From NCBI RefSeq assembly GCF_000485595.1, contig NW_014577179.1, positions 458,966 to 514,193 of the forward strand: DNA of 55,228 bases, written 5' to 3'. Positions 1 to 12,283 of this stretch are shown one piece after another. Every line of letters begins with the position of its first letter. Positions within the stretch are counted from its first letter, which is position 1. Source of the DNA: Priapulus caudatus (Eukaryota; Priapulida; Priapulimorpha; Priapulimorphida; Priapulidae). Under the pieces are notes generated by a model. The model saw only the letters and a list, made by a program, of their open reading frames with translations, was not told the DNA's origin and ran no database searches. The translations under genes and the position numbers were made by a program.

Positions 1-14
1 GTAGATAAAAAAAA

Positions 15-167
15 GTCAAGGTATAAAATAAGGGTGTTTAAATTCCCAATTTAAACAATTAAATTTTAAATTAAACAATTTAACAATTAAAATTAATTAA
101 ACAATTAAACAATTAAATTCCCAATTTTGTCAATTAAACTTTAAACACCCTTATTCTATACCTTGAC
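15..167. mobile_element. Short inverted-repeat element (MITE-like)
   Basis: Two 26-bp terminal inverted repeats (15-40 and 142-167, beginning GTCAAGGTAT) match with one mismatch. The inverted match extends three bases further as AAA/TTT. The AT-rich interior consists of repeated AATTAAAC-type words and has no coding capacity. No clear target-site duplication is visible, so I do not assign a superfamily. Confidence 0.7.
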
Positions 168-170
168 TTT

Positions 171-960
171 GTTTATATATATATAGATATATATATATAT
201 CTATGTATATATATACGTGCTAATCTTGTATAACATGTATCATATATCTGTTTGCTATATCACATATCAAAATATGTGAGACGTACGTTTCGATGCATTT
301 TACAGTTAGCGTCTTTTTGCAGACAGTGGAGCGGTGCTAGGTCAAGGCAAATCCGCCGCAGGCAGTAGCGATGACAAGCGTCAAAGTAAATCGAATCCAA
401 GCTTAAACGCAAAAAGCTCAGAGGCCGGTGAGTCTTAGAAACAACGGCGCCGATGACTCCACGAAATCGGGCCCTGAATAATATATGCTTGTCCAAAGTC
501 AGGACTTGCGCGCTGAAGTTTCCTGAGGCTATTGCCTCTTGTTGGTATTAATTCTTAATTTGTTTTCTATCACTGTGCGCTGGCTAAATTATTAATAACG
601 AAATCCACGTGAAACGCTATCGCGGTCAATTATCGGTTTGCTTACTCCTAACTCAATCATCGAAAGAGGTGGAAATTCTTATGGGAGATTTGACGGGCAA
701 GACAAATAGTGAAGTACTATAGTGCGGGACTGTGCGATTATTTGAAGAGAGGGAGCGCAGGTAGGTACGGATGGAGTACCAGTATATCTTCATCCCAACT
801 TCTTCTAGTGTCGCTGCCGGCCTTGGCCCCTCGTTTGGATGTATGTCCGTTAGTTACGGATTAAAGGTGTATAGTAAGAGGAAATTATAAATGTGATGTA
901 TTTGTGCCAGTGGAGTATTATTAGTAGTAGTCGGTAACGTTTCAAAAATAAATTATTATA
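171..960. other. No gene recognised
   Basis: The stretch begins with an AT dinucleotide tract (about 174-226) and is otherwise unique-looking sequence. It has only short open frames with no family resemblance and no convincing exon. Confidence 0.5.
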
Positions 961-961
961 A

Positions 962-1185
962 GTTTGATAACAATAATAATAATAATAATAATAAAAATAG
1001 TAACGATGATGATGATAATGATGATGATGATGATGATAATGATGATGATGACGACGACGACCACAATGATGATGATAATGACGATGATCATGATGGTAAT
1101 GACGTTGATCATGATGATGACGATTATGATGATGGTGATGATGATGGTGATGATGAGGAGGATGATGATTGATGACGATGATGTT
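962..1185. repeat. Trinucleotide repeat (AAT / GAT / GAC)
   Basis: An imperfect ATG/ATA/ACG triplet tract. It creates spurious poly-Met, poly-Ile and poly-His frames on both strands, none of which looks like a protein. Confidence 0.9.
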
Positions 1186-1610
1186 AATAATAATGGCAAT
1201 AAATAAGTCCGCCAAATACAGTAATAAACACAATATTCAGATTTATACGTAGTTAGAATTATTCGTGATGGATGACGCGGTCACTGATTTCCCACATCAT
1301 AATGTGAGACGGCTACGCGAAGAAGAACAGTATCCGCGATAAATTTATGTTCTCAGCTCGGTCCGGATAGAGCTGTTATATTACACGATGTAACTATCCC
1401 TCTGGCGAGCGACAATGCATTTTGTCAGGAAAATTACGGCCATTTTCGTCAGATTTATTGAATGCTCGTGCGCGTTTTTTCCCACGTCGCGTTTAAAAGG
1501 CCCCATGTCATACGAATAATATAACAGCCACACAACAATTTCTTGTTTAAAATAAAGCTCGGATATCACGAACTCGCGCCGGGCGTGCGTCCGCTGGGAA
1601 AACTTGCAGC

Positions 1611-1672
<62 letters not shown>

Positions 1673-2875
1673 GCGGCCTTGCAGGATATTCAACGAATTG
1701 ATTCGTTACACTAACCATAATATGCGCATTGCTGCTCATATGTTTCGCTTAATGCGACAGTGTGCTCCCAAGGGAACTTACGTGTGTAGACAGGCAGGCA
1801 ATCACGGATTGCGGAGTCCTTCGTATAGGAAACGAGACCTGCATAGGACTGCAGTATGGGGGGCACCGCTGTAAAATTGCAATACGATTACGTATTTACT
1901 CGAAACCATCTCAGAATATCGGCAGCGTCGATAAATGTTTAATTCGGCGATCTCTCAGCTGGCTATAAATGACGCTCGTGTGCGTAGCCTCGTGTGTTTT
2001 TTGCCTCTCTCTCTTCCCCCTGCTGCTGCAATCTACAGCACTTGCTAAATCGAACACAAGTTTGCTTTCAAATCGAGTTAGTCGATGCGTGATGCCGGTT
2101 CGGCAATTATTTTAATTGCTTTAGAGTGGACCGACGTCGGCGGAGCGGTCAGGACGGGGCGGCCGCAGATTCGTAACGACGAGCCTCAAGGTCAAGCACC
2201 TGCAGCCACAGGTAAATGTCACCTTGCGCATGTCACCAGCGTGAAGACGCGTTTTAACGGTCGTCTCGTCATTGTCACGTTTAATTTAATATCGGTATTG
2301 TTGTTGGGTAATTAATTATCATTATTGTACTCTATTGATTACGTACACTTCAGCCTCCCTTGATTTAATATGACTAGCTAGGTCACATATCCCAGCTAAA
2401 AGATCGCGCTTTTAATTAATATTTAATTATATTAATTTCGAATAATTTTGTCGTGAGTTTTTTGCACTGCGCGAGAATTCTCGAAGGAAAATATAATACT
2501 AAACTCTTGCCCAATGGGAGCTTTTTCCAGATTATTAAAATATATGATCTGACTTTTTGTCGGGACAAAAAATAGCGAATGCCTGCATAGTGTGTGTTAT
2601 TAAAAAGTGTGTTAGAATTATTTAAAAAAAAATATTTTGAAATGGAGAGTGAAGTTTGATCATCAAAGATAACGAGCTAAAATGAAGTACCTAATAATGG
2701 TGTGATTAGTTTGCAAAATATAAATAGAAGTGATTAATGTAAATTTTTTAATTAGTTTTAGTCAGTAATTTATTTTTTAGCAAGTGCCAGTTATAACCTA
2801 GTGTCCCCTGTACTCCAACTCTTTACGTAGATTTCGCGAGCCACTATTTACTGCATCATGTCCGACAATACAGCG
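1186..2875. other. No gene recognised; GA tract at 1616-1669
   Basis: Contains a pure (GA)n microsatellite at about 1616-1669, mixed sequence, and an AT-rich part from about 2280 to 2800. No exon or RNA gene is recognised. Confidence 0.5.
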
Positions 2876-3190
2876 TAATGACGTCACATTTCTTCCCAGC
2901 GTCTGTCAGCTCCGCACTCCCTGCTAGGCAACCGACGTCTGCGCTACTCTGCTGGCTCGTGGTGGCAGCACTGTCAGCGCGCGCTCTACACACGTGACCG
3001 TCGCGCACGCAGACGCCTTCTTCTTACTTCAAGCCGTGCTAGCGTGAGCGATGACGTCACGTTACGTCTGCGTTATCGAGAGAAAAAACTAACACACAGA
3101 CGTGCCAAATGTATTATAGCGGAAATTATTCGAAGAATAGACTGATATTCTCCCCCGTGTGACGTCATACCGACGGTGGTCACGTGGTCT
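2876..3190. promoter_or_regulatory. Cluster of CRE and E-box motifs, candidate promoter or enhancer
   Basis: Three perfect TGACGTCA palindromes (CREB/ATF sites) occur at 2879-2886, 3052-3059 and 3160-3167, with CACGTG E-boxes at 2991-2996 and 3181-3186. The segment is richer in GC and CpG than the AT-rich DNA on both sides. Motif identity is direct observation; promoter function is inferred. No recognised gene starts here, so the target is unknown. Confidence 0.45.
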
Positions 3191-5439
3191 CCCATGGAAA
3201 TCACGTTTCCGTGCTCATTAGTGTTTTCAATGGACGCCGAGTAAGGAAAAATTATAGTGTATATACTGTATGTGCAAAGAATATGTGAATTGATTTGAAT
3301 TATTGCGTGCTCTAATGAAATACCTTATATAGGCATGTGTACAGTGTACTCGCTAGTGTTGTTATAGCGTTATGATTATACGATTCTGATAATAAAAATC
3401 ACGATTTTGACGATATTCAGCGGAAAGATATTACCGCGAATGGCTCGCATTCATCGACTAAAAAGTAATTAATTAAATTATTAACAATTTTAATTATTAA
3501 ATTATTATTTAAATTTTAATTATTTAAATTTTAATTATTTAATTAAAGGCCGGTGATGTATTGGTAATTCCTCTGACACGCGGTTACAGGGTGGCTAATA
3601 CAAGCGATTGCATAGGTGCGTGTTGTGCTACTGAGTGCAACTGCGAAACGCAATAAAATGAACGCACTGGCTCGCAGGCGTTTAATTAAATTCATTTTAG
3701 GGTAATTTATCGCACGAAGTCATCGTTCAGATTCGGTAAACATCGGCCGAATCCTTCACATTCCCTCGAAAATTAATCTTGCTATTGCATAGGTTAATAC
3801 GTGTCTACATGCCTCACATTATACTCGCACTGAATTTAACCTCGTACTGGCGTGGAACGCTAATTCTCGTTTCTTGGCTTACACTCGGTGAAATCTTATT
3901 ATGTAATCACTACATATCCGACAGCACTTAACACTATTATGTAGGATTTCGACCGGTATTTTGCCCGAAGTCGTCGTTTCTCGTGAGATAATTTGGTTCC
4001 GACATGACCAATTAAAGTAGCTGCGAGTAAGGCAACCTGTGTTCTACGACCTACGCTAGATGGAAGTACGTGATTGGCCGACGTTTTCTAAATCCACGGA
4101 CCAGAAGGCTAGGTAGAACTCGGACACGCTCTGAAACAGAACCGATGTTTTCAAGATGTTGTCCTCTTTTTGTTCTGAATTGACACCAACAACACCTGAA
4201 CATTCAGATGCAGAGTTTGACACGTAGCTCTAGCCAATCACGGTTGTGATAGGAATAAAATAGTCTACAGGTAATGATCGAATCAGGAGTGAATGATAAC
4301 CAAATGTATTTTTATTCACCCCTTAATCAAATGGCGGACCTATAGCTGCAATATTCAGGAAGAGGTTTAGCTTTGATCTCGCTCTGACTGATGGGTCAAT
4401 TATAATGTTGCCAGGATACCAAGTGGCCCAAACTACATGCTTTCGCCCGCGACGTTGCTGGGCTAGCGATGACGCTCAGGCGTGCGTGAAACTCACGAAA
4501 ACACACGAAAGTATGCGAGTGAAAATTTCATTTACAAAAATGTGTACATAACGTTTCATTAATTTGTAATAACGGCAAAACACATTAGATGTATACACAT
4601 GCGCATACATATATACACACACACACATATATACAAGCACATATATATATATATAGAGAGAGAGAGGGGGGAGGGAGAGATATTTCTCGATAATCCTTCC
4701 ACGAATACCTTCGTGCACTATATACAAGTAGGTACCTCTTAGTACAACCTACTACCTTCCTACCTACCTACACCATTGCAAGAGCTAATAATAACTATTG
4801 TTAGCTCTTATTAGGTATTATGAGCTCTTGACCATTGTAATGTAGTAGCAGATAGTGTCTTGTATTAGTAGGTAACCCCCTACCGGTACCAGTCCATGCT
4901 GCCGGCTATATATTCGAATACCTGTGTGCTGTGTTCACATGTGAGCATTCTCACACCAAACGTAACATGTACACGTAACGAGCGGTAGATTTCACGTAAA
5001 GAAACCTAATCGAAAAAAAAATTCAATCGAACATTATCGATTGATTATCAGCGATGTGATCGATCACCGCTCGTGGGAGCATCGGGACGTACCTATACAA
5101 GCCTATAATATGGGGTTGAGCACGAAGCGTGTGCTGTGTATTATGTGCGTCTATGCACAATCGCGTTGTTAAAGCAAAATGTTTCGCGTGAGACCTCACG
5201 TCGCGCTCATCTATTTCCCTTCGTCCGAGCACATCATTCTATTAGTCCCGGAATTACCGCTCTTCCATCGATATAGCTCATTATGTACATATTCTACGTA
5301 CGATTATCGAGTCCTATTGGTTTGTGAAGAATCGCGTGCGACTTTGCGCGCGGTGAGAATCCTGACCGTCGTGTCTGTTATGTGTCGGTCTACGTTGTCA
5401 CCACTCACACTAATCGTACCCATACAAAGAACCGTGTTG

Positions 5440-5440
<1 letters not shown>
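3191..5440. other. No gene recognised
   Basis: Mixed sequence with an AATTA-rich patch near 3465-3545 and a compound CA/TA/GA microsatellite at about 4600-4680. A small hairpin near 4781-4812 pairs AAGAGCTAA with TTAGCTCTT. No exon is recognised. Confidence 0.45.
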
Positions 5441-5493
<53 letters not shown>

Positions 5494-5613
5494 AGCGATG
5501 CGATGGGCGTGGCGTGCGTGTGTGTGTGTCGTGCGTGCGTACGCGCGTGTGTGTGTGTGTCTGTGTGTTGTGTGTGGCGCGTGCGTGCGTGCGTGCGTGT
5601 ACGCGCGCGCGCC

Positions 5614-5680
<67 letters not shown>

Positions 5681-5706
5681 TGTGTGTGTGTGTGTGTTGT
5701 GTGTGT

Positions 5707-5751
<45 letters not shown>

Positions 5752-5754
5752 TAT
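5441..5754. repeat. Long GT/GC microsatellite
   Basis: About 310 bp of (TG)n interrupted by GCGTGC and CGCGCG words. Alternating purine-pyrimidine sequence of this length is prone to Z-DNA. The poly-Cys/Val and poly-His/Thr frames here are artefacts. Confidence 0.95.
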
Positions 5755-6741
5755 ATATAGTTAATATATGTACTGCTGTTCGTCACAACAACTGCTCCTC
5801 TGTACATCGAATAGCGATAATGATGCTTGCAGATATGTGAAATATCTGTTGGGTTTTGTGATAAAACCACCCAAAAGTGGCGTATATGATGTTAGGTGTG
5901 GGGTGGGTACTAAATAATTTGTGATTTACGATACAGAAAGATTTCGCGCGATATTCGAAATTTTCACTATAATACAGAACTTACGTGTGACACGCGGACC
6001 CGCTTAACTAGACGTGCAATGATATAAGACATCGTGTGGCGCCTAGTGTGGTGTATTAATGAGAGCTATCCGATGGTCGATGGATGAAGAACACTGATCC
6101 ACGTGAACCGGTACAGCCAATGCTATATAAGACTTGCTTCACGAAAGTTAAGAAGTAACTAAACGCCAACAGTTTATTTCCCGAACGACGCTACGAGATG
6201 CAGCACCTTGTTTTTTCATTCGCGTTATTAAATTTTTGCTTGCGAACATGTTTGTCATTCATGTTCGGTTCGGTGGTTTGCTGTCATTTACATCAGATCG
6301 ATTCAGATTGTCGGTTTTACAGACGATCTGTCGAACAAATACTGCCGGAATATGACGCCATCTAAAACAAGAAATCAACCGACATCATTACCACGCAGTA
6401 GCACGTGTGTTATGAATACATGTCGAATAAATACGCAACCAATGCACACGATGTTATAGCATACCGAGGATAGAACTCCAACTGATAAATCATGACCGAT
6501 ACAAAATTGGCAATCATATGCGATTGCCATGATTAGCGGCAGGTTTTTGCGTCAATCAGTAAAACATACAACGTACCTTCACCGCACGATGACGCAGTAA
6601 TACGACAAATGCGCTCGATATTCCCCAGACGTGCGCAGGCAACTACGAATCCCGACAATGAAACGCAAGCTCGCGAATTGAATAGTCTCAGAGACCCCTA
6701 CGCGAAAAGAAGAACTCGAATTATATTTGAATTCGAGCGAA
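5755..6741. other. No gene recognised
   Basis: Unique-looking sequence. A TATA-like CTATATAAG lies near 6123, but no downstream coding exon is recognised. Confidence 0.4.
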
Positions 6742-6804
6742 GCGCCCTCTGGCTTTTCGTACTAACGTAAGCATTTCCGTGGGTTTGTGTCCACCAGAGG
6801 GCGC
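6742..6804. promoter_or_regulatory. Facing pair of CTCF-like cores
   Basis: GCGCCCTCTGG at 6742-6752 and its exact reverse complement CCAGAGGGCGC at 6794-6804 form an 11-bp inverted pair. The right copy, in the context CCACCAGAGGGCGC, resembles the conserved animal CTCF core. The match is by eye; occupancy is untested. Confidence 0.3.
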
Positions 6805-6843
6805 GGACCTTCTGCTGACCTTTAGATAAGAGGGACGTGGGAG

Positions 6844-6850
6844 TATATAA
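6844..6850 (+). promoter_or_regulatory. TATA-box-like TATATAA
   Basis: GAGTATATAAGTGGG lies just downstream of the CTCF-like pair, giving a plausible plus-strand core promoter. No coding exon follows before the GA tract, so the product, if any, is unknown. Confidence 0.2.
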
Positions 6851-7029
6851 GTGGGAGAAAAGAGAATTGTGTGAAGCCGAGTACTTGGCCGGTCTCTACG
6901 GGGGTCGCAGTGATCGCTCTAATGGGACGCTAGATTCACGTGCAGGTTTCCTTCTGCTGTGCCAAGCTCATATCTCTAATGTTAATTGGGCTATAGAGCT
7001 ATAGCGATGAACAGTGGGTGAATAGGAAA

Positions 7030-7304
7030 GAAAGAACGAAGAGCAGATGAGAGAGAGAGAAGAGAGAGAGAAAGAGAGGGAGAGAGAGAAAGAGAGAGAG
7101 AGAAAAAGAGAGAGAAGAGAGAGAGAGAGAGAGGGGGGAGAGGAAGAGAGAGAGAGAAGAGGGAGAAAGAGAGAGAGAAAGAGGGGGAAAGAGAGAGAGA
7201 GAGAAATAGTCCACGCAGGAGTGGCAGACAGATAGATAGAGGCGAGAGAGAGGGAGAGAGCGCGAGAGAGAAAGCGAGAGAGAGAGGAGAGAGAGAGAGA
7301 GGGC

Positions 7305-7335
<31 letters not shown>

Positions 7336-7605
7336 CGAGAGAGAGAAGCGAAGAGAGCGAGAGAGAGAGCGACGAGAGAGGAGCGAGAGAGAGCAGAGAG
7401 TAGAGAGAGAGAAGAGAGGAGAGCGAGAAGAGAGCGGAGAGAGAGCAGGCAAGAGAGAAGAGAGAGAGCGAGAGCGAGAGAGAGACAGCGTAGAAGTGAG
7501 AGAGAGAGAAAGTGAGAGAGAGAGAGTGAGCGAGAGCAAGACAGAGAAAAAAAAGCGAGAGAGAGAGAGAGGGGAGAGAGTATGTGACAGGTAGAGGAGG
7601 GAAAG
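7030..7605. repeat. Long homopurine GA tract
   Basis: About 575 bp of almost pure purine (GAGA with GAAA and GGGA interruptions). The frames rich in Leu/Ser or Glu/Arg over it are artefacts. Long mirror-like purine runs can form triplex (H-) DNA. Confidence 0.95.
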
Positions 7606-7740
7606 AAAGAGGGAGCGTGTAGCGTAGACGTCTACTCGCTAGAGTGCAGCAGCGTTGCATCTTATCACAACACGGCTGCGCACACACAGCGTGGCTACGC
7701 CGCACAATGCTCAGCCTTGCGGCGCCTGCTACGACGCTTA

Positions 7741-8127
7741 AGGGCCACCGCACACCCAGACGATTTTTACAACGATGAACAACGAATGAAACGATGTAGG
7801 TGTGGGCCGTTGGTCCATTTGTAGACGATTTTATTTTATCGGTTTGATCGTTCAGAATCCAACATGTTTGATTTGAATCCGTTATTTGGACTGCCGATTT
7901 TGTGGTGTGCGCGTGACCTCAGAAAATCGTGTGCGATAAATATTGAACAGCCAATAGCTGACGTGCCGTGTCACATTGCATTCACCCTTGCAGAAATTAG
8001 CGTAGGTGTGCGCCCCGCAACCATACATCGCTTTCATCGTTCATCGTTTGCATCGCTTCTCGTCTCATCGTTCATCGCTTCATACGTTCATCGTTTGTAA
8101 AAAATCGTCTTGTGTGTGCGGTGGCCT
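7741..8127. mobile_element. MITE with TTA target duplication, PIF/Harbinger-like
   Basis: The ends begin AGGGCCACCGCACAC (left) and, in reverse complement, AGGCCACCGCACACA (right). They continue as imperfect inverted repeats for about 40 bp with ACGATTTTTACAA-type words. TTA flanks both sides (7738-7740 and 8128-8130). A 3-bp TWA duplication is characteristic of PIF/Harbinger elements. At 387 bp without a transposase it is non-autonomous. Inner parts near the right end repeat ATCGTTCATCG several times. Confidence 0.7.
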
Positions 8128-8329
8128 TTACGAGTGACCGCCGACGACAATGCGTCGCATCCACGTACGCGGAAAACGCGATCGGAAGCGGACACGAGCG
8201 CGAGAGTAACAGTGAAGAAACAAAGAGAGAGAACAGAGAAGAGAGGAGGCCAGCGAGAGATACGCGTGTGAGACGCGGGCGGAACGTGTGCACCTCCATT
8301 CGAATGCAGCCACCCGCATCACCCACACA

Positions 8330-8444
8330 CGCAGCGACGCTCGGCGCACACACACCACCACACACGCGCGCGCGCGCGCGCGCACAACAACACACACACA
8401 CACACGCACGCGCACACACACACACAGGCAACGCGCACGGCACA

Positions 8445-8479
<35 letters not shown>

Positions 8480-8678
8480 CACACACACACACACACACAA
8501 AGAAAAGAGAGAGAGACGCGCGCGAAGGGGGACCACAAGGACAGAGGGTAGATGGGTGCATGGGAAGAAAGAGAGCGAGAGAGAGAGAGAGAAAGAGAAG
8601 GGGGGAACCAGGACAGAAGGTAAGGTGGGTGATTAGGAAAAAGAGGCAGAGAGCAGAGAGAAAGAGAAAGAAGAAGAC

Positions 8679-8715
<37 letters not shown>
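8330..8715. repeat. CA/CG microsatellite followed by GA microsatellite
   Basis: A (CA)n and (CG)n compound tract (about 8330-8500, with a CG run near 8365-8381) passes into GA-rich sequence to about 8712. The open frames here are repeat artefacts. Confidence 0.9.
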
Positions 8716-9484
8716 TGAAGGAGAGCAACTTTCCCGCTTGACAATGTAGATACAGCTACAGATACGGACAACGGCTCTAGAAAGCATTGATCCCGGAGCG
8801 AAACAATGAATACGGTCGTGCGATGACGCACGCATGATCTCAATTTCGCATCGGCTTTTACTCAGAAGAGCATATATTTGTGCCCCGAGAAGAAAATTGA
8901 AGGGAATTTTAATCGTACGACATCGTTAAGAGCGTGTATGCTACGCACGAGTGGCTCTCTTCATTTCCTGCACCTCTTACAAACAACGTAAGAAAGAAAT
9001 CGACAATTTCGAGAGAAAGCTCGGGAGAGAGAGACACCGCTGCTTCCGTACAGTAAAAGACGAAACGAGGTAATTTTCATTTCTTACAACACAAACCGGA
9101 CAGCAGCTAAAAATGCTAAAAAGCTCAAAACTAAAAAGCTTCCAGGATGCGTTGCGTATGAGTAGAAACTAACGTGGTCCCACGGATGAAAAACCATTAA
9201 AATTACTGCCTATATGCAAGCGCGCGTGCTTGATCGAGCTGAAGGGGGGAATTTGTTTGCACGGATAGATGATCGATAGGCGCTAACTGACTATACGTGT
9301 ACACGCAATGAGAGAGTGTGTGCTGTGAAGACTTGACGCGGAAGAGATTGCATCTGATTGACCGTTCTACTTCCCTTTCTTCTGCGCGCATACACGCACG
9401 CGCTATTCACGTGGACAGAAATGCAGCTCTCGTATTAGCACGACCGACTGCGAACAGCTGACGTCATCGGCAGCTTGTTAGATA
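8716..9484. other. No gene recognised
   Basis: Unique-looking sequence without a recognisable exon. A CRE-like TGACGTCA occurs near 9460, outside any recognised promoter context. Confidence 0.4.
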
Positions 9485-9489
9485 TAGAC

Positions 9490-9602
9490 TGTGTCTGCGT
9501 GTGCGTGTGTGTGAGTGTGCGTGCATGTGTGCGTGTGTGTGTGTGCGTGTGCGTGTGCGTGTGCGTGTGCGTGCGCGCGCGCGTGTGTGTGTGTGTGTGT
9601 GT
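9490..9602. repeat. GT/GC microsatellite
   Basis: (GTGC)n and (GT)n compound tract with a CG-alternating core near 9571-9583. Confidence 0.9.
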
Positions 9603-10430
9603 ACTCAGTACATTAATCAAAACGTAGTTATTCTCTCCCCCTTACGAAATTTGTTTCGAAATAATTGCCCGTTGTTCGTCGCACACGCGAACATGCTCCT
9701 CATTGAAATCATAGGATTCAGCTTTCACGTTTTTTTTAAATGTCAACGAGGAAATTGCACGCGTAGAAGCTAGTATATATCCATAGATTTCCCTCATCAT
9801 AATTAACATACGTACTCCATTAAAGACTTACATTCTTTTCATTAGCGGGCTGCATAAGTGTCGAAACAGTGACGAATAACTTCCAAAAATAACAATTCAA
9901 CAATTTCCCATATTCTCTGGCTGTGTATTGACTAACTAATACTTTCTCGCCTGCTGGAAAACATGCATTTGTTTGCTTTAGGAAGATCGCAGTCAAACGC
10001 GATGTGTTTGTCGAAGCTATACGAGCAAACACACAATGGTCTCGCTAACGAAAAGTGATCCAACGTGCATTTAAATTCAGTCACTTAGTCTACGTTCACG
10101 CACGCCCGCACGCACACGCGCGCGCACGCAGACATACAAACGCACGCACGCACGCACGCATGCATACAGGCACACACAAATGTTTTGGAAGTCGTCGCGT
10201 TCCAATTAGGAGTTATTCATCAGAGCAAACAACATTAGCCGCATGTTCGCATCGCGCGTGAGTATGTTGCATGAACTGTTCCTGCATCTATAATATGTTT
10301 TTATTGGAGAAGAGAGATAACGTTCGCGATTTCTCTCTCGAACTCCCGCGATGCGGCGTCGCGACACTGTTCTCTGCTATTAGCCCCTGTCGAGCTATGC
10401 ATCATTATCCGCGATCAAGAGAAAGGATGA
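9603..10430. other. No gene recognised; ACGC microsatellite
   Basis: Mixed sequence. An (ACGC)n/(CA)n tract lies at about 10096-10172. No exon is recognised. Confidence 0.4.
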
Positions 10431-10905
10431 GATAGGCATGCAGAGAGAGAAACAGAGACAGGCGGAGAGAGAGAGGTAGAGACAGAGAGAGCGAGAGAGA
10501 GATAGGGAGGGAGACAGACAAACAGAGAGAGAAAGAGAGAGAGAGAGAGAGAGGAGCAGTCATACAGACAGATAGGGAGAGGGGAGAGGAGATGACAGTC
10601 AGAGGTAAGGGGAATGCGAGACATTGGCAGAGTGAGACAGAGAAGGGCCGTAGCGAAAAGAGGATTGTGAAAGAGTGACAGAGCGGTAGGTTTACAGCTG
10701 ATATTTGAATGCTTGATGTTATAGACTTTAAAGAGAAAGAGACAGAGAGATACAGAGATAGAGAGAGAAAAAGATATACAGAGAGAGAAAGAGAGAGAGA
10801 GAGAAAGAGAGAAAGAGAGAGAGAGAGAGAGAGAGCTACACAGAAAGAGAGACAGAAAGGGAAGAAGAAAGAAAAAAGAAGGAGAGATTGGAGAGAGGTA
10901 GTGAG
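10431..10905. repeat. GA-rich low-complexity tracts
   Basis: Two GA-rich blocks (about 10431-10560 and 10728-10905) are separated by about 165 bp of mixed sequence. Apparent Ser/Leu-rich proteins over them are artefacts. Confidence 0.85.
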
Positions 10906-11880
10906 AGAACGAGAAAAACGACGAACACATTCAACGCTTTTATACATCTTTCGTCATCCTCGGACATAATTTCCAAAGATTTCCGAAGATTTCCGAAGAT
11001 TTCCGGAAGCTTCTACCCTGGCGCTTCGCACCTATATGTGATTCTAAACGTGTTACGGGGATATGTAAGAATATGCAAAACATAACGTCTTGCCATCAGC
11101 TCTGCACGATAGTCGGAAAGATAGTCGGCAACGATAAAGGGCACCATCACAGTCCGCAAGAAGTCAGTCCGACGATCGCCAAGGCGGCTAAAATCTTGAA
11201 AAAGGTCGCCATTCTCGCGAAGTAGGCCGCTGTAGAATTACTGGGTACTGGAACGAGACGCAGTAAAGACGGCGTTAAAGGCAATAAATCAACTTTAGGG
11301 ATTTCGCGAAGCAGGCAGACGTCGCAAACTCAAGCATCGCAGCCAGACGTGCGCGCACGCACACATACACACATGCATGCGCACACACACCCCACAGGCA
11401 CACAAACACACACGCACGCACACACGCGCACGCACGCACACACGTACACACGCAAGTGTTTAAGATCTTGCCTTTCTCGAGGACCTTTGCCCTCTGGATA
11501 AAACCCGCAATTCAATAGGTACCTTCACTAATATTCAGCTAAATTATTCGTCAATGTCTGCCCTGGGATTGTATTCCAACGATTCGCGTTGTCCGGATTT
11601 TGAATGCAAAACTAAATGCAAAATTAAACACTAGAGGGCGGGACGGGATGCATGCATGCCGCGGCTTGCCCGGGTAACGGATCGCTGCCGGAGCGTGGCA
11701 AGTCATTTAGTGTCACTCACCGCGTGTTTTCGCTTGTCATTTCACGTGATTAGTTCTCCGTTTACGCGCATTCTCTTTCAATTCGCTCGCGTCAGATTAA
11801 GGAGTTCACACGAGCGCTTGGCCGCTAATACGATGTCAACACATTTCGCGTTTCGTGCCTTGGCTTCTTCAATGGCACTC
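10906..11880. other. No gene recognised; short tandem repeat and CA tract
   Basis: At about 10970-11005 an 11-bp word GATTTCCGAAG is repeated about three times, creating several TTCCGAA/TTCCGGAA sites. A CA/CG tract lies at about 11340-11455. No coding exon is recognised. Confidence 0.4.
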
Positions 11881-11943
11881 ACCTACACGCTTGCACGCAC
11901 GCGCGCAAGCACGCACACACGCACGCGTGGTAGTACACACACA

Positions 11944-12147
11944 TAAATACATACATACATACATACATACATACATACATACATACATACATACATACAT
12001 ACATACATACATACATACATACATACATACATACATACATACATACATACATACATACATACATACATACATACATACATACATACATACATACATACAT
12101 ACATACATACATACATACATACATACATACATACATACATACATACA
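11944..12147. repeat. (CATA)n tetranucleotide microsatellite
   Basis: About 50 perfect CATA units run directly into an assembly gap, so the true length is unknown. Confidence 0.97.
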
Positions 12148-12157
12148 NNNNNNNNNN
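12148..12157. other. Assembly gap (10 N)
   Basis: Ten N within or at the end of the (CATA)n array. Such a short run is probably a placeholder rather than a measured size. Confidence 0.95.
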
Positions 12158-12283
12158 TATGTATAACATATATATGTGATTTGCACCTTCGTGCGTGATA
12201 CAGCATATGTTTGTTAGGTACAGGGTGACAACAATACGTCGCATGTGCATCGATATCCTTACAAACTATGGAGCATTCTTAGT

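Noticed and set aside
655-720. Possible 18S rRNA fragment (AGAGGTGGAAATTCTTA)
   Set aside because: Similarity is limited to a dozen bases and does not extend on either side.
5179-5870. Long open frames rich in Cys/Val or His/Thr
   Set aside because: They are translations of the GT microsatellite with no complexity outside it.
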